Notes under the pieces: generated by a model | The model's input: only the letters and a program-made list of their open reading frames with translations | Told to the model about the DNA's origin: nothing | Database searches by the model: none | Origin: Geobacter sp. UBA4074 | GTDB lineage: Bacteria > Desulfobacterota > Desulfuromonadia > Geobacterales > Pseudopelobacteraceae | Length of the DNA: 17,761 nucleotides | NCBI GenBank assembly: GCA_002383415.1 | Contig: DFYU01000152.1 | Coordinates: forward strand, 1 to 17,761 | Direction: 5' to 3' | Position numbers and translations under genes: made by a program | Shown: positions 1-5,767 of the stretch, piece after piece | Position numbering within the stretch: position 1 is the stretch's first letter | Layout of the letters: each line of letters opens with the position of its first letter

Positions 1-567
1 CGGATGGCCGAGGCGATAGCCGAAGGGGCACGCCGTGTGGAAGGTTGCGAGGTGCAACTGCTGCAGGTGCCTGAACTGATGCCGGACGAGGCGCTGGAGA
101 AGTCCGGCGCCAAGGCCGCCCGGGCCGCCTTTGCCCATATTCCGGTCGCTGAGCCAGCCCAGTTGGCTGAGGCCGATGGGATCATCTTCGGCACGCCGAC
201 CCGCTTCGGCAACATGGCGGCCCAGATGCGTAACTTTCTGGACCAGACCGGCGGTCTGTGGGTACAGGGGGGGCTGGTGGGCAAGGTGGGCAGCGTCTTT
301 GCCAGTACCGGCACCCAGCATGGTGGCCAGGAGACCACCATCACCAGCTTCCATACCACCCTGTTCCATCACGGCATGGTGGTGGTGGGGGTGCCCTACA
401 GCGAACAACGCTTGGTGACCATGGATGAGATCACCGGCGGCACACCCTATGGCGCCACCACCCTGGCTGCGGCCGACGGTTCGCGGCAACCGTCGGAGAA
501 TGAGTTGGCTATCGCCCGTTTCCAGGGCGCCCACGTGGCTGCCATCACCAGGAAGCTGCATGGCTGA
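1..567 (+). CDS. wrbA: NAD(P)H:quinone oxidoreductase WrbA, 5' end outside window
   Basis: Flavodoxin-like FMN protein that reduces quinones by two electrons with NAD(P)H, thought to limit redox cycling in the cytoplasm. The visible 188 codons match WrbA along their whole length: the FMN-binding segment GTPTRFGNM, the stretch FLDQTGGLW, the [10 protein letters not shown] loop, the HHGM motif, and the closing GGTPYGATT and [11 protein letters not shown] blocks. The frame is open through base 1, and the first methionine (base 4) aligns with about residue 18 of E. coli WrbA. The N-terminal strand and most of the FMN phosphate loop therefore lie upstream of the window, and base 4 is not the true start. 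It ends in TGA at 565-567, convergent with the next gene. Family assignment is very safe; physiological role is inferred from the family. Confidence 0.95.
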   Translation, partial: RMAEAIAEGARRVEGCEVQLLQVPELMPDEALEKSGAKAARAAFAHIPVAEPAQLAEADGIIFGTPTRFGNMAAQMRNFLDQTGGLWVQGGLVGKVGSVFASTGTQHGGQETTITSFHTTLFHHGMVVVGVPYSEQRLVTMDEITGGTPYGATTLAAADGSRQPSENELAIARFQGAHVAAITRKLHG

Positions 568-574
568 TGACAGG

Positions 575-632
575 CTTGTCTTACGCGGATGGGCGACGGC
601 GAAATTCGTCTCGCCCGTCCGCTCAAGACAGG
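575..632. terminator. Long hairpin between convergent genes, possible bidirectional terminator
   Basis: Bases 575-598 pair with 607-632 around an 8-base loop. The stem has about 20 pairs, two of them G-T, one 2x2 internal loop (583-584 against 623-624) and a two-base bulge (610-611). It sits exactly between the ends of wrbA and the convergent reductase gene. There is no clear T-run on either side, so it is not a textbook intrinsic terminator. It could instead act as a barrier or an mRNA 3'-end stabiliser. Confidence 0.5.
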
Positions 633-647
633 ATCCTGATCAGGCGG

Positions 648-1643
648 CTACGGCAACCTGACCACCACCCGGCCCCGGATGCCGCCGTGCAGAATGGTCT
701 GTAATTTTTCTTCAACCCCTTCCAATGCCACTTCGGTCACCAGTGTCTCCAACTGGTCCGGTTTCCAGCTTTCTGCCAGCTTCTCCCACACCTGCAGGCG
801 TGGCGTGGTGGGGCAATTGACCGAGTCAATACCGATCAGGCTGACGCCCCGCAAGATAAAGGGATAGACATTCATGGTCAGCTCTGCTGATCCAACCAGC
901 CCGCAGCAGGTCACCGTACCGCCGTAGCGGGTAGATTTCAGCACCGCCGTCAGCGTCTCTCCACCCACCACATCAATGGCCCCGGCCCAGCGTTCGGCCA
1001 TCATCGGCCGCTCAGCCCCGGCGGTTACCTGTTCGCGCGGGATGACCTCCGTAGCGCCCAGCTCCCGTAAAAAACCTTCATCGCTCGTCTTGCCGGTGGC
1101 TGCCACCACGCGGTATCCCGCCTTGGCCAGGATAGCGACGGCGATGCTGCCGACCCCGCCGGTGGCGCCGGTCACCAGGATGTCGCCATCGTCTGGTTGG
1201 ATGCCTGCCTGCACCAGCTTCAGCACCGACAGCGCGGCGGTAAAGCCGGCGGTACCCAGCGCCATACTCTCCCGCACGGTCAGTCCTGCTGGTAGCCGCA
1301 CGGCCCAGTCAGAGGGGATCCTGATGTATTGGCCCCAGCCGCCATCAGTCTCCATGCCCAGATCGTAGCCGGTAACGATCACCTGCTCGCCGGGGGTAAA
1401 GAGGCCGCTGCTGCAGGCCACAACCTCGCCTGCGGCATCAATGCCGGGCGTGTGGGGGAACTGGCGTGTCACGCCCGGGTGACCTGTTGCTGAGAGGGCA
1501 TCTTTGTAGTTGAGCGACGAGTAGGCTACTCGTATCAGTAGGTCTCCTGGCGGCAGCTCCTCGCTGCTGCGCTCGACAATGCCTCGCGTGAACTGCTTGT
1601 CTGCCGATTTTTCAACTACCAACGCCTTGAATGATGTGCCCAT
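648..1643 (-). CDS. Acrylyl-CoA reductase/YhdH-type zinc-free quinone oxidoreductase (MDR superfamily)
   Basis: Medium-chain dehydrogenase/reductase of the YhdH/AcuI group, which reduces acrylyl-CoA or related enones with NADPH in the cytoplasm. From ATG 1643 the protein has 331 residues, close to the E. coli YhdH length. Family blocks are SSLNYKDALS (about 42-51), PGIDAAGEV (66-74), GTAGFTAALSV (130-140), the nucleotide-binding TGATGGVGS (158-166), WAGAIDVVGG and PFILRGVSLIGIDSV. The catalytic-zinc ligands of alcohol dehydrogenases are absent, as expected for this group. The frame extends to a GTG at 1682, but that start has no good ribosome site and adds 13 residues foreign to the family. 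ATG 1643 has AAGGAGG about 12 bases upstream and begins with the family-like FKALVVEK. Paralogues acting on other quinones or enones cannot be told apart here. Confidence 0.9.
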   Translation of the reverse strand: MGTSFKALVVEKSADKQFTRGIVERSSEELPPGDLLIRVAYSSLNYKDALSATGHPGVTRQFPHTPGIDAAGEVVACSSGLFTPGEQVIVTGYDLGMETDGGWGQYIRIPSDWAVRLPAGLTVRESMALGTAGFTAALSVLKLVQAGIQPDDGDILVTGATGGVGSIAVAILAKAGYRVVAATGKTSDEGFLRELGATEVIPREQVTAGAERPMMAERWAGAIDVVGGETLTAVLKSTRYGGTVTCCGLVGSAELTMNVYPFILRGVSLIGIDSVNCPTTPRLQVWEKLAESWKPDQLETLVTEVALEGVEEKLQTILHGGIRGRVVVRLP

Positions 1644-1682
1644 GTCTGTAGATGCCCTCCTTGGCGGTATGTGCGAAAACAC

Positions 1683-1898
1683 CGTGCTGAGTGTTGGTCT
1701 CAGCTACATTGTTATTTTGCCTGGTTATAGCTGATTCGCGCTAAAAAAAACAGCTAAATCATACAGGTAAACGTTTTTTAATGACTGGGTGGCATTTGGG
1801 GTTGCATGGTAGACGGTGCAGTCTGTATTGTTAGCTTTCTAAAATGGCTTGCCAGGCGGTTGGCCAGACATCTTATCTGCTGGGAAGTGCGGATCTTC
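1683..1898. promoter_or_regulatory. Divergent intergenic region with small dyad
   Basis: This stretch separates the minus-strand reductase from the plus-strand DUF3943-like gene and should hold both promoters. GCTGAG at 1686-1691 and CTCAGC at 1699-1704 form a perfect 6-bp inverted repeat with a 7-base centre, about 40 bases upstream of the reductase start, either in its leader or as an operator. An AT-rich segment around 1715-1785 (with a run of eight A at 1743-1750) is the likely promoter area. I cannot name a convincing -35/-10 pair. The frame of the next gene is open from ATG 1806 across part of this region, so a longer coding region is possible. Confidence 0.35.
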
Positions 1899-2738
1899 AT
1901 GAATCAATGGTTGTTTTTAGCTAATGTGTTGTTCGTTCGTCGGCCTCTGAGAGTAGCAGCAGAGTGTGTTCTCGTTCTGGCGCTCCTGCTGGGGCTTTCT
2001 GCGAGTCTATCAGCCAGTCCTCTCGTGAATGCCAGCTCTGCATTGCCTGATGGTGAAGCCCTGCCTGTCGTGGAACCAGCGTCGGTTGGGCCGATCAGTG
2101 CTACGGAGCAGGCGCCAGATTGGGACGGCATCTGGCGTGACGTGGGCATTTTGGCTGGCGCTCAGGTGGGGGCAGCTGCTGTGCTGTTTGCTCTGCCGGA
2201 AAGTGTCTCACAATGGACCAGTGAAGACAAGAAAAGCACCTTCAGTGACTACGCTGATAACTTTACCAAGCCAGGGTTTGATAACGACGAATTTTACATT
2301 AATTATCTACTGCATCCGTACTGGGGCGCCACCTACTATATACGGGGGCGCGAGCGGGGCCTTGATCAGGCATCATCGTTCGTCTTCTCAACGCTTGTCT
2401 CGGCGATGTATGAGTTCGGCATCGAGTGTTTTTTTGAAAAGCCCTCCGTGCAGGACCTGATCGTCACGCCTGTTGTCGGTTCTCTCATCGGTGCGTACGT
2501 TTTCTAGCCCTGGCGTGAGTCAATCAAAAGTAAGCAGGAGTTGCGGTGGTATGATCATGCCGCCTTGGTTGTCACTGACCCTATAGGGGTGCTGAGCTTG
2601 GGTGTCGAAAAGATGTTTGGTTTAAAGACCACGGTTACCGTGCGTTATCCCGTCCCCAAATCCGTTGCCGTGTCTCACGACGGCACCTCGCAAAATAGCA
2701 GGCAGGCGGGTATAGCCATGAAGTTTTCATTCAACTAA
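1899..2738 (+). pseudogene. DUF3943-like exported protein interrupted by an in-frame amber codon
   Basis: The frame encodes a basic N-terminal region, a hydrophobic segment (about residues 20-38) ending in ASLSAS as in a signal peptide, then a conserved-looking core. The core holds the pattern INYLLHPYWGATYYIRGRERG, an SFVFSTLVSAMYEFGIE helix and PSVQDLIVTPVVGSLIG, which I recognise from memory as DUF3943-type, a family of unknown function in Gram-negative envelopes. After AYVF, TAG at 2505-2507 stops translation, but the same frame stays open for 76 more codons (PWRESIKSKQELRWYDHAAL onward) to TAA at 2736-2738. That tail reads as the natural continuation, including a probable terminal beta-strand KFSFN. 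A GAG-to-TAG change is the simplest explanation. Start chosen at ATG 1899 because it puts the hydrophobic segment in signal-peptide position; ATG 1806 would add 31 residues. The truncated product (202 residues) may still be made. Confidence 0.7.
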
Positions 2739-2766
2739 AGCTGTTTGTATCTGACGGGCGGGTACA

Positions 2767-2799
2767 AAAAAGGCCCCGGCAGTATGCTGGGGCCTTTTT
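2767..2799. terminator. Strong bidirectional intrinsic terminator
   Basis: Bases 2767-2781 pair with 2785-2799 in a 15-bp stem (one G-T pair) with a three-base loop. It opens with five A and closes with five T, so it has a U-tract in both directions. It lies 28 bases after the DUF3943-like gene and should end that plus-strand transcript. Confidence 0.88.
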
Positions 2800-2843
2800 C
2801 TGTGAGCATGGGCAACGAATAGTGCCGAATATGCAGCTGGATG

Positions 2844-2885
2844 AAAAAAGGCCGGGCACTTCTAGCTTTCAGAAAGTGCCCGGCC
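2844..2885 (-). terminator. Intrinsic terminator of the epimerase operon; copy of a repeated hairpin
   Basis: Arms 2850-2861 and 2874-2885 form a perfect 12-bp GC-rich stem around a 12-base loop. On the minus strand it is followed by six U (2844-2849 are A on the plus strand). It lies 30 bases beyond the stop of the 423-residue gene. Nearly the same hairpin recurs at 5404-5444, after tRNA-Asn. Confidence 0.85.
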
Positions 2886-2915
2886 GGCTCCTGGGTGGCC
2901 AGCATGCCTCGGGGG

Positions 2916-4187
2916 TCACTGCTGCCACTGGTGCAGGGTGGTACGAATGATTTCGAAATAGCCCGGTTCCCGCACAACCTCCTGATATCCCGGAACGGCT
3001 CCCACCCACTTGCCCAGTCGCATGTTGCGTTCCTGGGTGAGATACAGGGTGGGCAATCCCATAAGTGCCGGCCCGTCCATACCGGCGGTAGTCACGCCAA
3101 TCTGGCCCACCAGGCCGTGGCGGCAGCGCAACTCTTCAAACAGGTGCAGCTGTGCACGGCGCATGTCCGGCCCCTGAAAGAGCGGCTCTTTCCAGCACAG
3201 GGTCAGGTTGACCGCGCTTGGCGGAACAAGCTCGAGCGGAACGTTGTCGCCGAAAAAGATGGGTGATAACCCGGCATTCACTACCAGTTCAGCAAGCTGA
3301 CGCAACTCATCGAAGCAGGTATTGCGCTGGGCATCGTGGTCACCCGTTCGGACCCACAGCAGTACCTTCTGTCCTGGCGTCGCTCCCATCTTGCCAACGA
3401 TCCATGATAGCAAGGTGGCCGCTGGCGATTCGTTACCCAGAAACGCCGCGCGCAGGGTGCACTGTGCTCCTGGCGCGTCAGCACGAAAGGCCTCGGCAAT
3501 GATATGCGTCAGATGTTTGGGACTCGCTGGTCGGGACCGATAGGGACGAAGGGATTCTTCTAAGCCGGCAGCGCAAAGGAATCGTCTGGCCTGCAATTCG
3601 TGGGCAGCGCCAGGTCTGATCTGGATGGAAAGGCCGGCTAGCAGTGCCGCCGCAGCCAGGTACCAGCCTTCGCCAAACGAAAAGCCGGGATCGGCATGGA
3701 ACGTATAGGCACGGTTGCGTTCCTGGACGATGTTCCTGGCAGCGATTGCGGCAACCTTAGCTCTTTGGGCCAGGGCTCTCGCTTTGTCCGTATTCAGTCG
3801 TTGGGCAAAACCTGCGGCCGCCTGTGCCGCCTCTTTGGCAGTGCTAGCGATCTGCTTGACACGCTGCCAGCCGTCTTCGCAATCTTCCAGAGTGGGCGCC
3901 CGCTGGGAACCGCGCGCGAGTTGCCCGGCGCCATAGCGCGCATCCTCGGCCCGGGCCGCGCAAGCCTGAACCAGCACCCAGTGGAGCAACTCAACTTCCC
4001 CGTTTTCCATCGCGCTCTCCAGCGCCCTGGTGGCCACCAGCACAACTTGCTCCAGCCGAGAACGATAAGCATCGCGCACTCCAGGCAGATGTAGCGTTCC
4101 CTGCAGTGTGGTGGCCTCTGCCAAAAGAGTGACGGCCTTTGGTGTGAACTCCCCGCCAACCGTTTCGTTATCGGGCAGCCCGGTCAT
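2916..4187 (-). CDS. Unrecognised 423-residue protein, possible glycosyltransferase-like C-terminal half
   Basis: I do not recognise this protein. The first 170 or so residues are rich in Ala, Arg and Gln, predicted helical, with no signal peptide or membrane segment. The second half looks like alternating strands and helices: KVLLWVRTGDHDAQ, AGLSPIFFGDNV, VNLTLCWKEPLF, then GVTTAGMDGPALMGLPTLYL at about 364-383. That last block, Gly-rich with a conserved-looking Asp and a GLP turn, resembles the donor-side motif of GT-B glycosyltransferases such as the ADP-heptose type. This is a pattern resemblance, not an identification. Its start overlaps the stop of the epimerase gene as ATGA (4184-4187), so the two are translationally coupled and probably act on the same sugar or glycan. 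A terminator follows at 2844-2885. It could also be a sugar-binding or polysaccharide pyruvyl-transferase-like protein. Confidence 0.75.
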   Translation of the reverse strand: MTGLPDNETVGGEFTPKAVTLLAEATTLQGTLHLPGVRDAYRSRLEQVVLVATRALESAMENGEVELLHWVLVQACAARAEDARYGAGQLARGSQRAPTLEDCEDGWQRVKQIASTAKEAAQAAAGFAQRLNTDKARALAQRAKVAAIAARNIVQERNRAYTFHADPGFSFGEGWYLAAAALLAGLSIQIRPGAAHELQARRFLCAAGLEESLRPYRSRPASPKHLTHIIAEAFRADAPGAQCTLRAAFLGNESPAATLLSWIVGKMGATPGQKVLLWVRTGDHDAQRNTCFDELRQLAELVVNAGLSPIFFGDNVPLELVPPSAVNLTLCWKEPLFQGPDMRRAQLHLFEELRCRHGLVGQIGVTTAGMDGPALMGLPTLYLTQERNMRLGKWVGAVPGYQEVVREPGYFEIIRTTLHQWQQ

Positions 4188-5203
4188 AGGATCTTCTTTG
4201 ACCAGGTTTTCGGCGCAAGCGGGCCGTCTATCTCCAACTCCAGATTGTGTACAAAAGGGCGGGGTCCGCGAGCTTTTATCCAGTCGATCATTACCGCCAA
4301 GCCCTCTTCCAGTTTCACCTTCGGCTGATACTCCAGCAGTCGCCGGGCCTTGTCGGCACAGCAGTTGGCAAAGAAAACCTCCTGGGGGCGGCTTTCAATC
4401 CGGTTCGGCTGCAGATCGAAATCGAGGAGCCGGGCGATGGTGGCGGCAAGTTCGTTGATGGTCACAAACTCATCGTCGGGGCCGATATTGATCACTTCGT
4501 GGACACAGCGGTTGTCGGTGGCCATCCGCAGCAGCGGATCCACCACATCGGAGACAAAACTGAAGCAGCGTCTCTGATTGCCGTCCCCGTAGATATAGGG
4601 TTGGCGTCCTTGCAACATCAGGTTGATGAAAATGGCGGCCACATTGCGATACGGATCGTCGTAGCGCTGCCGGGGCCCGATGATATTGTGCGGAACCGCC
4701 ACCACCCACTCCATACCGTGGGTTTCGGCAATATTGGTCAGCAGCCTCTCCGCACACCATTTGGCGATGCCGTAGGGGTCCTGAGGAGCCGGCACCATAT
4801 CCTCGGTAAACGGAACCTTGTTCGTGCCGTACCTGGCCATGGAGGAACAAAGAACGAAGCGCTTCACCCCTCCGGCCGCTGCCGCAGAGACAACACCACT
4901 GGTCGCCGTGACCACGTTGCGGGTGACCAGATGCGGGCTGAATACGGAGAGGCCTTCATAGGCTGTGGCCGCGCAATGGTAGACAATATCGACCTCTTTC
5001 AGCAAAGGGGCCAGTGACGCAAAATCATTGCAGTCGATCTGATGAAACCGAGCGCCACCCGGAACGTTGTCCAGGTAGCCACCCATCAGGTTGTCACATC
5101 CCGCAACCAGGTATCCTTCAGCCAGGCACCGCTCCGCAATATGACTGCCTAAAAAGCCTGCGATACCCGTAATGAAAATTCGTTTTCCGCTCAAGTGCAG
5201 CAC
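4184..5203 (-). CDS. NAD-dependent sugar-nucleotide epimerase/dehydratase (extended SDR)
   Basis: Extended short-chain dehydrogenase acting on a nucleotide sugar, presumably for a surface glycan. The NAD-binding motif GIAGFLG is at residues 13-19, the acidic residue after strand 2 is D37, and the catalytic residues are the serines of CSSMARYG (120-121) with Y144 and K148 in YGIAK. NIIGPRQRYDDPYRNV and YIYGDGNQRRCFSFVSDVV are the substrate-side blocks seen in UDP-glucose 4-epimerase and GDP/dTDP-sugar relatives. The exact sugar cannot be told. The longest start is GTG 5203, but TTG 5194 has GGAG about 7 bases upstream and gives the more usual LSGKRIFITG beginning, so three residues are uncertain. 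The gene heads a two-gene minus-strand unit with an ATGA overlap to the next gene. No other glycan genes lie nearby. Confidence 0.88.
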   Translation of the reverse strand: MLHLSGKRIFITGIAGFLGSHIAERCLAEGYLVAGCDNLMGGYLDNVPGGARFHQIDCNDFASLAPLLKEVDIVYHCAATAYEGLSVFSPHLVTRNVVTATSGVVSAAAAGGVKRFVLCSSMARYGTNKVPFTEDMVPAPQDPYGIAKWCAERLLTNIAETHGMEWVVAVPHNIIGPRQRYDDPYRNVAAIFINLMLQGRQPYIYGDGNQRRCFSFVSDVVDPLLRMATDNRCVHEVINIGPDDEFVTINELAATIARLLDFDLQPNRIESRPQEVFFANCCADKARRLLEYQPKVKLEEGLAVMIDWIKARGPRPFVHNLELEIDGPLAPKTWSKKIL

Positions 5204-5324
5204 TCCGTACCGGATTTGGTTATGATAAGCCGAAGCCTACAGCCGCCACGCCCGACGATGTTCGGCCAGGTACTCGCGGGCCGGTGAGTCGGGGGGGCTG
5301 ATTGCGTGCCTAGTCTGTTCTGCC
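5204..5324 (-). promoter_or_regulatory. Leader/promoter region of the epimerase gene, with a possible gene remnant
   Basis: This is the only upstream region available to the epimerase pair, since the terminator-like hairpin at 5325-5365 lies just beyond it. I see no clear promoter. On the minus strand a frame ending in TAG at 5237-5239 is open back past 5350 and ends in DSPAREYLAEHRRAWRL, which reads like a real protein C-terminus. It has no good start and may be a relic of an older gene. Confidence 0.3.
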
Positions 5325-5365
5325 AGCAAAAAAGGCTCCAGCAATGTGCTAGGGCCTTTTTTGCT
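5325..5365. terminator. Bidirectional terminator-like hairpin
   Basis: Bases 5325-5343 pair with 5347-5365 (one C-A mismatch, one G-T pair) around a three-base loop. The stem includes six A opposite six T, so both directions end in a U-tract. It has the same architecture as the hairpin at 2767-2799: AAAAGGC, C-rich stem, GCA loop edge, GGGCCTTTT. It isolates the epimerase pair from the tRNA. Confidence 0.75.
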
Positions 5366-5403
5366 GATTTTTCAATTAAGGCTGACAACCTCTTGCCACA
5401 ATG

Positions 5404-5444
5404 AAAAAGGCTGGGCATTTCTGGTTTTCAGAAAGTGCCCAGCC
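5404..5444 (-). terminator. Intrinsic terminator of tRNA-Asn; second copy of the repeated hairpin
   Basis: Arms 5409-5420 and 5433-5444 pair (one G-T), with a further CTG/CAG pairing inside the loop. On the minus strand a run of five U follows. It starts 11 bases past the tRNA 3' end, as expected for the tRNA's terminator. About 39 of 45 bases match 2841-2885, including a compensated pair change in the stem. Confidence 0.85.
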
Positions 5445-5454
5445 TGGTTGTTTA

Positions 5455-5530
5455 TGGCTCCCCAGCGCGGACTCGAACCACGGACATGGTGATTAACAGT
5501 CACCCGCTCTACCGACTGAGCTACTGGGGA
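5455..5530 (-). tRNA. tRNA-Asn, anticodon GTT, CCA encoded
   Basis: On the minus strand the 76-base sequence folds as a complete tRNA. The 7-bp acceptor stem TCCCCAG/CTGGGGA is followed by discriminator G and an encoded CCA (5455-5457). The D arm has AGCTCAGTCGGTAGAGC, the anticodon loop CTGTTAA contains GTT, and the T arm contains GGTTCGAGTCC. Anticodon GTT and discriminator G both fit asparagine. It is a single-gene unit with its own promoter and terminator. Confidence 0.97.
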
Positions 5531-5544
5531 ACAAAGAGAACGAC

Positions 5545-5574
5545 CTTTTACCATTTCGCGGAAATGGGTGTCAA
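5545..5574 (-). promoter_or_regulatory. Sigma-70 promoter of tRNA-Asn with a palindromic spacer
   Basis: On the minus strand a perfect TTGACA (-35) lies at 5569-5574 and TAAAAG (-10) at 5545-5550, spaced 18 bases. The -10 ends 14 bases before the tRNA 5' end. The spacer is almost filled by a palindrome: CCATTTC at 5551-5557 and GAAATGG at 5561-5567 around GCG. Confidence 0.7.
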
Positions 5575-5634
5575 GGACAAAAATCTGGTTGTGGCAGACA
5601 TGTGCTAAACAGGCGTTTAATTAGCTGAAATCGC

Positions 5635-5661
5635 TTGACTGTCTAAAAAATGGCGTATACA
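5635..5661 (+). promoter_or_regulatory. Candidate sigma-70 promoter of the octaheme cytochrome gene
   Basis: TTGACT (5635-5640) and TATACA (5656-5661) lie 15 bases apart, a short but usable spacing. They are about 105 bases before the cytochrome start. The leader then carries a hairpin, AACCTC (5727-5732) with GAGGTT (5738-5743), and an AGGAGG ribosome site at 5752-5757 ten bases before ATG 5768. The hairpin ends eight bases before the ribosome site and could affect translation. Confidence 0.45.
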
Positions 5662-5767
5662 CAAGGCTCATGAATGTAAAAAAGTTCAATGTTTTTGATG
5701 CTTTATTCTGATATTCATATATTCAAAACCTCACTATGAGGTTATTCCACCAGGAGGAGCAGAGCGT

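Noticed and set aside
635..644. Perfect 10-bp palindrome CCTGATCAGG
   Set aside because: Short palindromes of this size are expected by chance, and it lies at a gene end with no promoter.
2505..2507. Selenocysteine recoding, suggested by selA nearby
   Set aside because: The stop is TAG, not TGA, and no other gene in the window has an internal TGA.
4247..5017. Long open frame on the plus strand opposite the epimerase gene
   Set aside because: Its sequence is the antisense shadow of a well-supported SDR gene, with no ribosome site and no recognisable motif.
5455..5530. tRNA-Asn as an integration site for the neighbouring two-gene unit
   Set aside because: No second copy of the tRNA 3' end was found on the far side of the unit near 2885, and there is no integrase. 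The repeated hairpins are a separate feature.
5591..5607. Sigma-54 promoter TGGCAG...GCT before the cytochrome gene
   Set aside because: GG and GC are nine bases apart rather than ten, and the flanking bases do not match the consensus.
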